Source of the DNA: Acidobacteriota bacterium
GTDB lineage: Bacteria; Acidobacteriota; Blastocatellia; Pyrinomonadales; Pyrinomonadaceae
Direction of reading: 5' to 3'
Length of the DNA: 64,000 nucleotides
NCBI GenBank assembly: GCA_018269005.1
Contig: JAFDVK010000012.1
Span: forward strand, 806,001 to 870,000
Part shown: piece by piece, positions 1-9,050 of the stretch
Position numbering within the stretch: the stretch's first letter is position 1
Layout: each line of letters opens with the position of its first letter
Position numbers and translations under genes: made by a program
The notes under the pieces: generated by a model
Told to the model about the DNA's origin: nothing
Databases searched by the model: none
Seen by the model: only the letters and a program-made list of their open reading frames with translations

Positions 1-495
1 TCTGCGAAAATGGGGCTTCGCTCGATCGAAAAGGTGCGGCATCTGCTCGAAAAAGGCACCCAAGAGGAGCTTGTGAACGCGCTTTCCGGCACGCATCGCT
101 ATCCGAACGCACGCTCGCGTTATATCGTCGCTTCCCGCGAATTTTTGCTCAAAGATTGTGACCTGCGGCTCAGATCGAGGCTCATGGCCTTCTCTGACCC
201 TATCGAGCGCCGCGATTGGCTCGTGCAGGAAAAGGGCATAAAAGGCCTCGGATACAAAGAAGCGAGCCATTTTTTGCGAAATGTGGGCTTTCGCGGCTAC
301 GCGATCCTCGATAAACACGTCCTGAACTGCCTCGCCGCTCTGAAAATAATTCCTGAGGCAAAGCCACCAAATACCCGTCTGCGGTATCTAACCATCGAGG
401 AAAGCCTTAAAAAACTGGCTCGGCGGACCAAGATCGATTTTGATGAACTCGATCTCGTCCTTTGGTCGATGAAGACCGGCGAGATCCTCAAGTAA
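1..495 (+). CDS. 8-oxoguanine DNA glycosylase/lyase, Ogg2-like (5' partial)
   Basis: The reading frame is open back to base 1, so the gene begins left of the window and only about 164 residues are visible. A helix-hairpin-helix GPD segment is present: GLGYKEASHFLRN carries the lysine expected for Schiff-base chemistry, and the downstream AILDKHVL carries the catalytic aspartate. This arrangement fits the archaeal/bacterial Ogg2 type of N-glycosylase/DNA lyase, which removes 8-oxoguanine and nicks the abasic site. Family members are a little over 200 residues, so roughly the first quarter is missing. The family call is from motif recognition, without a database search. Confidence 0.75.
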   Translation, partial: SAKMGLRSIEKVRHLLEKGTQEELVNALSGTHRYPNARSRYIVASREFLLKDCDLRLRSRLMAFSDPIERRDWLVQEKGIKGLGYKEASHFLRNVGFRGYAILDKHVLNCLAALKIIPEAKPPNTRLRYLTIEESLKKLARRTKIDFDELDLVLWSMKTGEILK

Positions 496-541
496 CGGCC
501 CAAACCCGGGCCCTGATCCAAAAACGTTGGAGGCAACTTTG

Positions 542-2140
542 ATGCAGCCTTCCCAAAACTTTTTTTCGAGAGAATGTATTCGTTACCTCAGCTGCGCCGC
601 TCTGATGGTCTGCATTGTGTCTGCCGCCGCTGCAGTATGTTTCTCGCAGAAACGGGCCGAGGCCGACCGCGAAAGCCTAAAAGATGCGATCAGTCTCACC
701 CGTGACAACGAACTAAAGAAGAGCGAAGCGATACTGCACAAGCTCATAAAGGCCGATCCGGATAATGCAAAGGCTCGGACCGAACTTGCCTTCAACCTAA
801 CAAAACAGCGGCGCTTCGTTGAAGCGTATGAGACGATCCTTTCCGTGCTTGATAAGGATAAGAAAGATTCGCGGGCTCTCTCGGTGCTCGGATCTCTCTT
901 GCTTGCAAGCGGCCGTATTCGCGAGGCTCGGGCGATCATCTACACCGCACTCGACCTTCGACGAGGCGAACACCTTGCGTGGGCGAGCCTCGGGATGCTC
1001 GATTATTACGACAACGATGTCGATCAGGCGATAAATAGTTTGAAGCAGGCGATCTACCTTGCTCCGCGCGAACCTGATTATTATTTTTCATTGGCTCAGG
1101 CCTCCGTCAGGGCCGATCGGTACAAAGATGCGGCAATTGCCTACGACCGCTTCCTGTCGGTTTCCGGTGCGATGGATGTTGACCGCCGCGAACGCATAAG
1201 GGGCCTCGTAAGCTTCCTTCGTTATCTTGATGCGCGGCCTTCGCTTTACGATGCAAGCGGAGCGGGCACAACTACCGTCAAATTCGACCTTGTGACGAAT
1301 CGGCCGATCATCGAGGTCCGCGTGAATGATTACTCAAAGCCGCTGCGTTTTGTCATCGACACGGGCTCGGGGATGACCGTTATTTCCAATAAGACCGCCG
1401 AGTTGCTGGGGATGAAGGAAGTTGCCCGCGGCGGCAATGCCCGAGGCGTGGGCGGCGACGGAAAGTTTCCGATCATCTACGGTTTCGTGAACGAGATCAA
1501 GATGGGCGATGTTTCCGTTCATAACATCCCGGTTTACATACGCGACGTAAACTCCCGCACGCAGATCGACGGCTATCTCGGCCTCGCGGTCATCTCAAAA
1601 TTCTTTGCGACGATCGACTACGGGACGAAAACGCTCACGCTCTCCAAAGAAGACACGGTTGACGCGTTTTCAAAAGAGAATGCTGACCATATACTGCCGC
1701 TTCGCCTTACGCCGAGCGGCTTCTTGAGCGGAGAGGTCGGCGTCGCCGGTATCGAGACCAATTTGAACTTTATCGTTGATACGGCGGCGAGCGTCTCCGT
1801 GATCTCCGACAATATTGCCGCTGCCGAAGCCATCAAGAAATATCTTTCCGATCAGCGTTACAGGGTCATTGGTGCGGCCGGCGAAGTGGTCGATGCTCCG
1901 ACTTTCCTGCTGCCGCGTGTTACATTCGGACAGAACGTTCGTGCGCCTCTGGTTGCCGTCGCTCTTGACCTGGACGTGATAAACGAATCATCGGGTTTTG
2001 ACCAAGCCGGCATTCTCGGCGGAAATTTTCTAAGGAATTACCGCGTCGCCTTTGATTTCAAACGGGCACGCGTGCGACTTACGCCGATCGCGTCCGAAAC
2101 CGGCGAGAATACCGGCAAGCAGCAATTGAATGAAGATTAG
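542..2140 (+). CDS. Secreted TPR protein with two retropepsin-like aspartyl protease domains
   Basis: The start chosen is ATG 542, because GGAGG at 529-533 lies 8 bases upstream; an in-frame TTG at 527 overlaps that site and is unlikely. The protein has an N-terminal hydrophobic signal (about residues 12-37), then TPR-like helical repeats to about residue 220. Two aspartyl-protease-like units follow, one around FVIDTGSGMTVIS and a second around FIVDTAASVSVIS. Each supplies one Asp-Thr motif, so the chain may fold as its own pseudo-dimer. The second motif reads DTAAS rather than DTGS. It probably acts in the periplasm; the substrate is unknown. Its 3' end overlaps the next gene by 11 bases. 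Confidence 0.8.
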   Translation: MQPSQNFFSRECIRYLSCAALMVCIVSAAAAVCFSQKRAEADRESLKDAISLTRDNELKKSEAILHKLIKADPDNAKARTELAFNLTKQRRFVEAYETILSVLDKDKKDSRALSVLGSLLLASGRIREARAIIYTALDLRRGEHLAWASLGMLDYYDNDVDQAINSLKQAIYLAPREPDYYFSLAQASVRADRYKDAAIAYDRFLSVSGAMDVDRRERIRGLVSFLRYLDARPSLYDASGAGTTTVKFDLVTNRPIIEVRVNDYSKPLRFVIDTGSGMTVISNKTAELLGMKEVARGGNARGVGGDGKFPIIYGFVNEIKMGDVSVHNIPVYIRDVNSRTQIDGYLGLAVISKFFATIDYGTKTLTLSKEDTVDAFSKENADHILPLRLTPSGFLSGEVGVAGIETNLNFIVDTAASVSVISDNIAAAEAIKKYLSDQRYRVIGAAGEVVDAPTFLLPRVTFGQNVRAPLVAVALDLDVINESSGFDQAGILGGNFLRNYRVAFDFKRARVRLTPIASETGENTGKQQLNED

Positions 2141-2591
2141 CCTGTATCTTGAAACGTCCGTCATCGGGGCCTATTTGGACAACGGCGACGCGTTTCGCCG
2201 CGACCTGACGATCCGCTGGTGGGAACACGAGATGCAGGATTACGACGCGTTCTCGTCATTTCTGGTCCGCCGCGAACTCGAACATTTTCCCGAACCGCAC
2301 CGCACCGGCTACCTCAATCTCGCAAAGGAGACGAACGAACTCGACATCCCGGAAGAGGCCGCCATCCTCGCCGAAGGCTACATCGAACGCGGCGTCATCC
2401 ACCGCCGCTTCCTCTCGAACGCCGTGCATTACGCCGTCGCCTCCGTCTATAAGCTCGATTACTTCGTCACGTGGGATTTCGGCCATCTCGCCAACATCCG
2501 AAAACAAACGCGCCTGCGCCTCTTCAACACCGCCGCCGGCTTCGCCTCCCCGACCATCATCACCCCCGAATTCCTCGTCCACTCGATCTGA
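2130..2591 (+). CDS. PIN-domain nuclease-like protein
   Basis: A 153-residue protein with a PIN-like layout: LYLETSVIGAYLD at the N-terminus, an internal acidic residue near RRELEHF, and DYFVTWDFGHLAN near the C-terminus. In many family members the first position is aspartate; here it is glutamate (LETS), which also occurs in the YLETSVI subgroup. PIN proteins are metal-dependent ribonucleases, most often toxins of type II toxin-antitoxin pairs. No small antitoxin gene is visible on either side; the upstream neighbour is the aspartyl protease, which it overlaps by 11 bases, suggesting translational coupling. Confidence 0.7.
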   Translation: MKISLYLETSVIGAYLDNGDAFRRDLTIRWWEHEMQDYDAFSSFLVRRELEHFPEPHRTGYLNLAKETNELDIPEEAAILAEGYIERGVIHRRFLSNAVHYAVASVYKLDYFVTWDFGHLANIRKQTRLRLFNTAAGFASPTIITPEFLVHSI

Positions 2592-2607
2592 TCTCCAACG
2601 AAATATG

Positions 2608-2640
2608 AAAAGGCCGGCCGAAGGTTTCGGTCGGCCTTTT
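2608..2640. terminator. Bidirectional intrinsic terminator
   Basis: A near-perfect inverted repeat has 15-base arms (AAAAGGCCGGCCGAA and TTCGGTCGGCCTTTT, with one G-U type mismatch) around a 3-base loop. It ends in T's on both strands. It sits between convergent genes ending at 2591 and 2661, so it can serve both. Confidence 0.8.
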
Positions 2641-2660
2641 GGGTTGTGTTTGAAAGAGAA

Positions 2661-3383
2661 CTACGGGCGGACCGTCGCTTCGTTAAATTTTGGCAGGGAA
2701 ACGGACTGGTTGACATAGACGCCGAATTCCGTGCCGGATTTCACATCGACGTCCTCGCCCTTGGTCTGCGTCTCGGTTATGAGGCCGCCGACGCCGCCGA
2801 TGATGCCGCCGATGAGCGCACCTTTTCCGCCGCCGATCGCCGCACCGAGCAACGCGCCGCCCGCACCGCCACCGCCGATGAAGATCAGCTTGCGATGCTT
2901 CATCTTATCGCCCGAGGCCGAGCCTTCGTTGTCGCTCTTTCCGTCCTTCGTATCGAGGTCGGTGAGCGAACCGTTGATCGCACGCGTCGTTCCGTTCGGT
3001 AAGCGGACCGAAGTGAAACTCACGTCGATCGTGCCGGGCTTCCCGCCCTTTCGAGCCTTCTGAACGCTGTCCACGCGGCCTGTCACGGTGCTGCCGACAG
3101 GGATAACGACCACGCCATTGTTCGAATAGACCGGCTCAGTGACGGTCGCCGTAAAGGTCGAACCCTCGGTCGAGGTCTTCGACGAGAGCTTTGAATTCAA
3201 ACGCGTGCGCATCACGGTTCCGCTCGGCACAGAGTAAACCGGCACGACGACCTTTTTCGTCACAGTAGTGCGTTTCTTGCGTATGACAGGTTTTCTCTTC
3301 TGAGCGAACGCGTCCGTCACACCCAAGCCGACGATCACGGCAATCGCCGCGACCAGCATTTGTTTGTTGAATATTCGTTTCAT
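2661..3383 (-). CDS. Secreted protein with glycine-zipper segment, unknown function
   Basis: A 240-residue protein with a clear signal peptide (MKRIFNKQMLVAAIAVIVGL...AFA). A basic stretch follows, then a beta-rich middle resembling the VirB10/TrbI-type 'conditional value' domain (VPSGTVMRTRLNSKLSSKTS, later VVIPVGSTVTGRV). A glycine-zipper segment lies near residues 165-200 (GGGGAGGALLGAAIGGG), which may insert in or pack on a membrane. A strong AGGAGG lies 9-10 bases before the ATG. No enzymatic motif is visible. The role is likely in the envelope, but the function is not recognised. Confidence 0.7.
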   Translation of the reverse strand: MKRIFNKQMLVAAIAVIVGLGVTDAFAQKRKPVIRKKRTTVTKKVVVPVYSVPSGTVMRTRLNSKLSSKTSTEGSTFTATVTEPVYSNNGVVVIPVGSTVTGRVDSVQKARKGGKPGTIDVSFTSVRLPNGTTRAINGSLTDLDTKDGKSDNEGSASGDKMKHRKLIFIGGGGAGGALLGAAIGGGKGALIGGIIGGVGGLITETQTKGEDVDVKSGTEFGVYVNQSVSLPKFNEATVRP

Positions 3384-3657
3384 AAAAAGTCTTTCCTCCT
3401 AGATCAGGTTGCAAAAAAATCCAAGGCGGTCGGTGCAAGCCGGCAGCGAACCGCAAAATTTTCGAATGCTTCGATATTAACACTTGAGATGGTGTAAGAT
3501 AAAGAAAATCGCATTTTTGTGGAAGATTCTTCTATTAGCTGTTTTGTTGGGCAAGTCAGTAAATCTACCGCGTTCGCTTTTTGTTGATCCGAGGCCTTGG
3601 ATCTTTAGGCCGTCGTGTTTGACGCTGCTCGTTGAACGAGTTTTTACGGAGAAGAAT

Positions 3658-4044
3658 ATGCCGTTGACCAGGCCCGCGATCTTGCTTTTTGGACTCAACC
3701 TTCTTGACGCCCTGCTCACCATAATTTGGGTCCGCAGCGGCGTTGCTACTGAAAGTAACCAGCTGATGGCAAGCCTTCTCGACATCGGCAACGCGCCATT
3801 TTTGATCGTGAAAGTCGCTATCGGCGCTGTCGCGGCGATAGTCATTATGCGTTGGGGAGCAAAGCCGATCGCACGATACGGATTAGCGGTCGCCCTCGCA
3901 ATTTATATCGGGCTGATGGGGATACATCTCTTCACGGGCCTGGCCGCTTTCGGATATATTTCTGACGGCCTCGCCAAGGGCGTGAGCGATCCTGTCGTCG
4001 GCCTTTTTACTGCGTCCTTCTCGGTTTTTTCGTCGCTTTTCTGA
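3658..4044 (+). CDS. DUF5658-like small membrane protein
   Basis: ATG 3658 is preferred over an in-frame upstream start because GGAGAAG at 3648-3654 precedes it and the longer N-terminus looks non-coding. The product is about 128 residues with four hydrophobic helices. The first carries NLLDALLTIIWVRSG, followed by ATESNQLMASLL. This is the pattern of the DUF5658 family of small integral membrane proteins, whose function is not known. Confidence 0.65.
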   Translation: MPLTRPAILLFGLNLLDALLTIIWVRSGVATESNQLMASLLDIGNAPFLIVKVAIGAVAAIVIMRWGAKPIARYGLAVALAIYIGLMGIHLFTGLAAFGYISDGLAKGVSDPVVGLFTASFSVFSSLF

Positions 4045-4161
4045 TCTTTTTCCGTTCCAAGGGGCTGAAACCTTTCCTCGAAATCGAATGTAATGCACAA
4101 CGGGGCGCGTTTCTTTGCGCATCTCAAGTGTTGTTATATTTTTGGATAGAGGTTTCATAAA

Positions 4162-5358
4162 ATGAGCAGAACTCCGGTTTACCAATTATCGGGCAGACAG
4201 ATACTCGTGCTTTCTCTCTCGTCGGCATTCATCGCGATCGGCCTGGCCGCGGCCGCGGCACTAATAATCACTTCAAGGCATTCGGCCGATCCGTCGGCAG
4301 TCATTAAGGCAGAATCAGGGCCCGTTAACGCAGGTATTTCGGACCCGGCAACGGTCTCTGACGAACAGAACAATATCGAGGTCTACAAGGCGGTCGCTCC
4401 GGGCGTTGCCTTCATCAACACGACTTCGTATCAGCAGGATTTTTGGGGCAATGTTCAGGAAGGCAAAGGTAATGGCTCGGGTTCAGTGATCGACCCGAAC
4501 GGCGACGTCCTGACGAACTATCACGTGATCGAAGGTGCACAGAAGCTCTCGGTCAGCTTTGGCGGCGACAAGACCTATCCCGCAAAAGTGATCGGCGGCG
4601 ATCCGGACACTGACCTCGCTGTCATCAGGATCGAGAATCCACCCGCGGGTCTGACGGTCGTGCCGCTTGGCGATTCGGATAAGCTTATCGTCGGGCAAAA
4701 GGTCCTTGCGATCGGCAACCCGTTCGGCCTCGACAGAACGCTCACGACCGGTGTCATTTCCGGCCTTCAGCGTCCGATACGTGCCGTCAACGGCAGGCCG
4801 ATCGACGCTGCGATCCAGACTGACGCGTCGATCAACCCCGGAAATTCGGGCGGTCCGCTGCTTGATAAGTACGGCAAGATGATCGGCATCAACTCGCAGA
4901 TCTTGTCGCCGCAGGGCGGTTCGGTCGGCGTCGGGTTTGCCGTACCGGTAAATATCGCAAAACGCGTCGTCCCGCAGCTTATACAGTTCGGCGAAGTCCG
5001 TCGGCCGAAGCTCGGGGCAAGTACGATGAGCGTCGCAAGCCTTTTGGATCAGGGTGCTCGCCTTCCGGTCGAAAGCGGCCTGTTGATCCGGAGCGTAACC
5101 CAAGGCTCACCCGCTGCGGCTTCCGGCCTGAAAGGCCTAAGCCAGGCGAATGACGGCAGCATCCTGCTTGGCGATATTATCGAGAGCATCGACGGTGAGA
5201 AGCTTACGACGAACGACGATCTTTATCGGCTGCTCGACAAGAAGCAGATCGGCGACACGATCCAGATCGAGGTCTTTCGAGGCGGCAAGCGAGTAACGGT
5301 GCCGCTAAAACTTCAGGCTCCGACAAATCGGCGAACACAGCCGCAACAGTATCAGTAA
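4162..5358 (+). CDS. htrA: HtrA/DegP-type periplasmic serine protease with one PDZ domain
   Basis: A 398-residue protein with one N-terminal hydrophobic segment (about residues 13-37), probably a membrane anchor or uncleaved signal. The trypsin-like domain shows the full catalytic triad: His121 in TNYHVIEG, Asp151 in DTDLAVI and Ser229 in NPGNSGGPLL. A single PDZ domain occupies roughly residues 285-385. This is the DegS/HhoB-like one-PDZ layout, which degrades or senses misfolded envelope proteins. No clear Shine-Dalgarno sequence precedes the ATG. The C-terminus is short, rich in Gln and Arg. Confidence 0.9.
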   Translation: MSRTPVYQLSGRQILVLSLSSAFIAIGLAAAAALIITSRHSADPSAVIKAESGPVNAGISDPATVSDEQNNIEVYKAVAPGVAFINTTSYQQDFWGNVQEGKGNGSGSVIDPNGDVLTNYHVIEGAQKLSVSFGGDKTYPAKVIGGDPDTDLAVIRIENPPAGLTVVPLGDSDKLIVGQKVLAIGNPFGLDRTLTTGVISGLQRPIRAVNGRPIDAAIQTDASINPGNSGGPLLDKYGKMIGINSQILSPQGGSVGVGFAVPVNIAKRVVPQLIQFGEVRRPKLGASTMSVASLLDQGARLPVESGLLIRSVTQGSPAAASGLKGLSQANDGSILLGDIIESIDGEKLTTNDDLYRLLDKKQIGDTIQIEVFRGGKRVTVPLKLQAPTNRRTQPQQYQ

Positions 5359-5440
5359 CTCGGCGATACGAACTAGATCTCGGCGGTGCGGACACGACAA
5401 AGTGCTTTCCGCATCGCCCGTTTCTTCAAAATAACTTCAA

Positions 5441-5680
5441 ATGCAGGAAATAGAACTCTTCTACAACGACGGCACCGGCTGGATGTGCAGGCAGTGCGAC
5501 AAAGAGATCGGCCTGCAGAAAGAACTCGAACACGCTCACGCACGCTTCTTTCGCGAAGGCGAGGCCGAGAGCAAATTCCCCATATTCTCTGATCAGGCAC
5601 GTGCGAAATGGCTTGACCGCGTTGGCGAGGTGCTCATCTGCCCACGCTGCGGTGTTACCGAAAAGGTAGATAAACACTAA
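5441..5680 (+). CDS. Small zinc-ribbon-like protein, unknown function
   Basis: A 79-residue protein with two CxxC pairs, WMCRQCDKE near residue 15 and LICPRCGVTE near residue 66. The spacing is consistent with one zinc-ribbon made of two knuckles. It is highly charged between the pairs. It lies between htrA and the phosphatase with about 80 and 55 bases on each side. No start signal is decisive. It is probably a real gene because both cysteine pairs are intact, but no function can be assigned. Confidence 0.55.
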   Translation: MQEIELFYNDGTGWMCRQCDKEIGLQKELEHAHARFFREGEAESKFPIFSDQARAKWLDRVGEVLICPRCGVTEKVDKH

Positions 5681-5719
5681 CTTCTTACCGGCGTTTTTCG
5701 AGAGCGCCATCAACGCCTG

Positions 5720-5725
5720 TATAAT
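5720..5725 (+). promoter_or_regulatory. TATAAT -10 box close to the phosphatase start
   Basis: A perfect TATAAT lies 9 bases before ATG 5735. If it is used, transcription would begin within a few bases of the start codon, giving a leaderless or nearly leaderless mRNA. No convincing -35 is visible. Confidence 0.35.
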
Positions 5726-5734
5726 TCTAACAAG

Positions 5735-6577
5735 ATGCTTGAGAGGGAACTTGAGACTGCGCGGAGTCTGGCGTTTGAGGCTTCCGTGATGGTCCTTGGC
5801 CATTATGCCAAGGAGATCGTGGCTGAAGAGAAATTGGGAGCCGACAATAAGTACGAGCCTGTAACCGTTGCGGATCGAGAGGCGAGCCGGTTGATCGTGG
5901 ACGGTCTTCGAAAGGCGTTTCCCAATGATGCAATCTTGTCCGAAGAAGAGATCGGCCCTGATCTCGAATGGACCCGAGCTCAGCGTACATGGATCATCGA
6001 TCCGATCGACGGAACGGCCGGATTCATCAAGCACGAAGACGATTTCGCGATCCAGATCGGCCTTGTCGAGCGAGGCAAGCCCGTCGTCGGCGTCGTGCAT
6101 CTGCCTGCCTTCGGGATAACGTACGAAGCTGCTTCCGGGCATGGTGCATTCTTGATGAACGACGGCGTCCGCACGCGATTGGCAGTTCGAAAGGTCAGTG
6201 AACCCCGTGAGATGCGCATCGCACTTTCGCGCAATCATTTTAAGCCGCGAATGAACGTTCTGCTCGATCATTTTCATTTCGCATCGCACATTTATCGTGG
6301 TTCGGTCGGCTTGAAGATGGGACTGATAGCTGCGGGCGAATGTGATGTCTATATTCACCTTAGCGATCGGACGAAACTTTGGGACACCTGCGCGCCGCAG
6401 ATCATCTTAGAAGAAGCGGGCGGCATCTTAACTGATATCTTTGGCGACGCTTTGGTTTACGACACACCGGAACTGAGCAATCTGAACGGCATCGTTGCGT
6501 GCGGATCGGAAGGTCACTCCGAGATCATCGAGGGCTTGCAGCCGTTCCTTGAATCTCACGGCAGAACGCGGAAATAG
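5735..6577 (+). CDS. Inositol monophosphatase-family / 3'(2'),5'-bisphosphate nucleotidase-like phosphatase
   Basis: A 280-residue member of the Li+-sensitive, Mg2+-dependent sugar/nucleotide phosphatase superfamily. Motifs in order are VTVADREASR near residue 46, SEEEIGPD near 69, WIIDPIDGTAGFI near 86-98 and LWDTCAPQIILEEAGG near 210. The last two supply the metal-binding Asp residues and the C-terminal WD signature. The family includes CysQ/HAL2 (PAP turnover in sulfur assimilation), inositol phosphatases and histidinol phosphatases. The sequence alone does not separate these. The next gene begins 5 bases downstream, so the two are probably co-transcribed. Confidence 0.8.
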   Translation: MLERELETARSLAFEASVMVLGHYAKEIVAEEKLGADNKYEPVTVADREASRLIVDGLRKAFPNDAILSEEEIGPDLEWTRAQRTWIIDPIDGTAGFIKHEDDFAIQIGLVERGKPVVGVVHLPAFGITYEAASGHGAFLMNDGVRTRLAVRKVSEPREMRIALSRNHFKPRMNVLLDHFHFASHIYRGSVGLKMGLIAAGECDVYIHLSDRTKLWDTCAPQIILEEAGGILTDIFGDALVYDTPELSNLNGIVACGSEGHSEIIEGLQPFLESHGRTRK

Positions 6578-6581
6578 AGTT

Positions 6582-7859
6582 ATGAAGTTTCTCCACATCG
6601 CAGACGTTCATCTCGGGTGCACGCGTTATCAACTTCCCGAAAGCCCGCGAGATTTTTTTGACGCGTGGGTCGATGTGCTGCGACGCTATGCGATCGGTGA
6701 GAAGGTCGATTTCGTTGTAATGGCGGGCGATTTTTTCCATAAGCGGGTCGTCCCGCCCGAAACGATGAACTATGCCGTCGAGGGCCTAACGGAACTAAGG
6801 GACGCGGGCATTCCGGTCATCACGATCGAGGGCAATCACGACCAAAAATATACCGACAGCGAATACAGCTGGCTCCGTTCCTTGTCGAGTTGGGGTTTTG
6901 TAAAGCTTTTGGAACCCACGTTTATGGACGGCGTGCCCACGTATGTAGCTTGGGATGAGAACGCGCGGCGAGGCGGATTTATCGACGTCGGCCGCGCGAG
7001 GATCTTCGGTTCGCAGTGGTTCGGTGCACAGGGAAATCAGATGATCCCACTGCTCACGGATGCGATCTCGCAGAACCGCCGTGACGGCGCGTTTCACATT
7101 CTTCTGCTTCATACGGACGTCGAAGGCCATCAGGTCCATCCGATCCCGGCGTTGTCGGTCGAAGAGTTAATGCGCCTCCGTTCGGTGGTTGATTATGTCG
7201 GTCTTGGGCATACGCACATGCGGTACGAGATCGACAATTGGGCGTTCAATCCGGGCTCGATCGAGGTTACCAATATCGCCGAATATCGAGAGGACCGAGG
7301 CGTTTTCATCGTCGATGTTGACGAAGCCAACAACGTTTCTGCGAGGCACACCGATGAATACAAATTCAGGCCGTTCCAACAGCTAGGGCTTTATGTCGAC
7401 GGCATCGACAAGCCCGAAGAATTGACCCGGAGAGTGTTGGAAATGGTGCGTCTTGAAGCTCGGGTAGCAGAAGAAGGCAAACCGCGGCCGATCATCGAGA
7501 TAGCATTGCGCGGGAGGCTTGGATTTCCGAATTCGCAGATCGAAATGCGGAAGATCCGCGACGCTACGCTTGAGATCACTAACGCGCTGCACGTGCGCAT
7601 AAAGAACCACACCGTTCCGGTCGAATATCTTGAGACCGAGCCCGCACAAACTGATGAAGGCCGCCATCGCATCGAACGGCGTGTTGTCGAGAGCCTGGTC
7701 CTTCGAGACGGCCGATATAAGAACCGAGCCGAAGCGATCGCTGAGGCTGTGATCGGTGCAAAAAGAATGGCCCTCGGGGACGAGTCACCTGAGCGGATCG
7801 CGGATTTCATCGCCGAGAAAGATGCAGATGTGAAGGTTTCAGAGAAGAGTGCGGGCTAA
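6582..7859 (+). CDS. SbcD/Mre11-type DNA repair exonuclease subunit
   Basis: The start is ATG 6582 (MKFLHIADVHLG), since the calcineurin-like phosphoesterase domain begins exactly there; a longer in-frame extension overlaps the phosphatase and is not expected. Metal-binding motifs are visible: IADVHLG, VVMAGDFFHKR, IEGNHDQKYT, ILLLHTDVEGH and VGLGHTHMR. This is the standard order for SbcD/Mre11 nucleases, which process DNA ends and hairpins together with the SbcC/Rad50 ATPase. No SbcC gene follows; the downstream region is a repeat cluster. The protein is 425 residues. Confidence 0.85.
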   Translation: MKFLHIADVHLGCTRYQLPESPRDFFDAWVDVLRRYAIGEKVDFVVMAGDFFHKRVVPPETMNYAVEGLTELRDAGIPVITIEGNHDQKYTDSEYSWLRSLSSWGFVKLLEPTFMDGVPTYVAWDENARRGGFIDVGRARIFGSQWFGAQGNQMIPLLTDAISQNRRDGAFHILLLHTDVEGHQVHPIPALSVEELMRLRSVVDYVGLGHTHMRYEIDNWAFNPGSIEVTNIAEYREDRGVFIVDVDEANNVSARHTDEYKFRPFQQLGLYVDGIDKPEELTRRVLEMVRLEARVAEEGKPRPIIEIALRGRLGFPNSQIEMRKIRDATLEITNALHVRIKNHTVPVEYLETEPAQTDEGRHRIERRVVESLVLRDGRYKNRAEAIAEAVIGAKRMALGDESPERIADFIAEKDADVKVSEKSAG

Positions 7860-7921
7860 GCCTACGGAACGCGAACGGCCGAACACGGAGTCCGGACAGC
7901 GGAATTCCGGATCCCAAAAGT

Positions 7922-7957
7922 GCAGATCGTGCAAATCGTGCATTTCGTGCAAATCGT
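7922..7957 (+). repeat. Tandem 9-mer repeat GCAAATCGT
   Basis: Four consecutive 9-base units of GCAAATCGT with two units diverged (GCAGATCGT, GCATTTCGT). It lies just downstream of the SbcD-like gene at the left border of the repeat cluster. Confidence 0.8.
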
Positions 7958-8064
7958 GCACTTTGATACGTTTTGTGCGGTTTGTGCTTCAAAACGGGTG
8001 CCGCGTTTCGCTATGATGACAACACGGTCGAAGCGGCCGTTCGGTCTTTGAAAAAAATGTAAAT

Positions 8065-8120
8065 GGTGAATGGTGAATGGTGAGTGGTGAATGGTGAGTG
8101 GTGAATGGTGAGTGGTGAAT
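8065..8120 (+). repeat. Heptamer array GGTGAAT/GGTGAGT
   Basis: Eight perfect-length 7-base units. The first two are GGTGAAT, then GGTGAGT and GGTGAAT alternate for the remaining six. No open reading frame uses it. The architecture resembles short tandemly repeated heptamers described in cyanobacterial intergenic DNA. Confidence 0.85.
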
Positions 8121-8122
8121 GG

Positions 8123-9050
8123 CGGAGCTAAAGCTCCCCTCCTTACGAAGGAGGGGTGGCAGCCGCCTCGGCTGACGGGGTGGTTCTTGCCCCGGAACGC
8201 GGCAAGCCGGAGCCGATCACGCAATGTGCAGTTGTTCTTTTTTTCGCGAAATTCTGGGACAAATCGAGTAAGCTATTGATAACACGTCACTTATTTGTCC
8301 CAAGAGCTGTCCCAGAGTTGTCCACGAGCGTTTTGGCTGGGACAAAAGACGGCCATGTCGGCGGCCGAGCCGCCTCCATGATCCGCTTTGTGAGACCTCC
8401 GGTCGGGCACGGTTGCGTTTTTTGCAACACGTGGGGATCTATGACCCACGAACCCCGACCGCACTGCGATGCGGCGAGCCGACTCCGAGGTGCGTTGGCT
8501 GTGGCGTCCTACAAACATTCGGCTCCTAAAGCGGGACCGATCGCTCACGCAGGCGGTTCTGACTGCGGACGAGGGCATCCCAGGTTCCGTTCTTAGTCCC
8601 CGTAGGGACAAATATAATAGCCCAGGGTAAGGCCGCCTCGGCCGCCACCCCGGGGTTACGCGGCCACCACCACATCGGAGCGTGCGTAGCACGCGACAGG
8701 ATCTTGTCGGCGGTAAGCCGCCTTCGCGGAATGATCTTCTGCCCTGATCCACGGCATAAATGCCGTGGCAATTCGAGAGTTCGAGATGACCAAGTTCTAC
8801 AAACATTCGGCTCCGATGGAGCCAGGAAAGGCAGGGTTGTTGACGGAACTGACCGCCCGCTTACGCAGGCGGTTCTGACTTTTGGTGACCGTCCGCTCAC
8901 GCAGGCGGTTCTGACTGTAGTCAACAAACACTGGCGACGGCGCACTGCTGACCGCCCGCTGACGCAGGCGGTTCTGACAGCGGCGGACGGGGGCGTCCGC
9001 GTTCCGGCGCAGACGGTTCGGACAAGCAGCGAGTTTGTGTTAAAAATGTA
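8123..9050. repeat. Repeat cluster 1: gene-free mosaic of hairpin repeats
   Basis: No supported gene lies between 7860 and 9119. The stretch is a patchwork of short sequences found again elsewhere in the window. A CCCCTCC...GGAGGGGTGG hairpin lies at 8136-8183. A block at 8401-8464 recurs inverted at 52749-52812. A block near 8596-8656 containing TAATAGCCCAGGGTAAGGCC recurs inverted near 63192-63259. An inverted GGCGGC-TTGCCGCCGAC-type unit lies at 8703-8722, and a CCACGGCA/TGCCGTGG hairpin at 8749-8768. Three tandem GACCGYCCGC...CGGTTCTGAC units span 8851-8978. TACAAACATTCGGCTCC units lie near 8511 and 8790. The pattern is typical of REP-like dispersed elements. Confidence 0.75.
8851..8978 (+). 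repeat. Three copies of a 29-base hairpin unit ending GGCGGTTCTGAC
   Basis: The units are at 8851-8879, 8887-8915 and 8950-8978, each starting GACCG(C/T)CCGCT and ending CGCAGGCGGTTCTGAC. Inside each, ACCGCC pairs with GGCGGT. Intervals are 7 and 34 bases. A decayed fourth copy ends near 9024. The reverse complement occurs in clusters 4 and 5. Confidence 0.8.

Noticed and set aside
8156..8596. 146-residue open frame
   Set aside because: It runs through several unrelated repeat units that recur elsewhere; no ribosome-binding site or domain.
8851..8978. Three repeated 29-base units with spacers, CRISPR-like at first sight
   Set aside because: Intervals are 7 and 34 bases, there is no leader or cas gene, and the unit recurs singly in other clusters, so it is a dispersed hairpin repeat.
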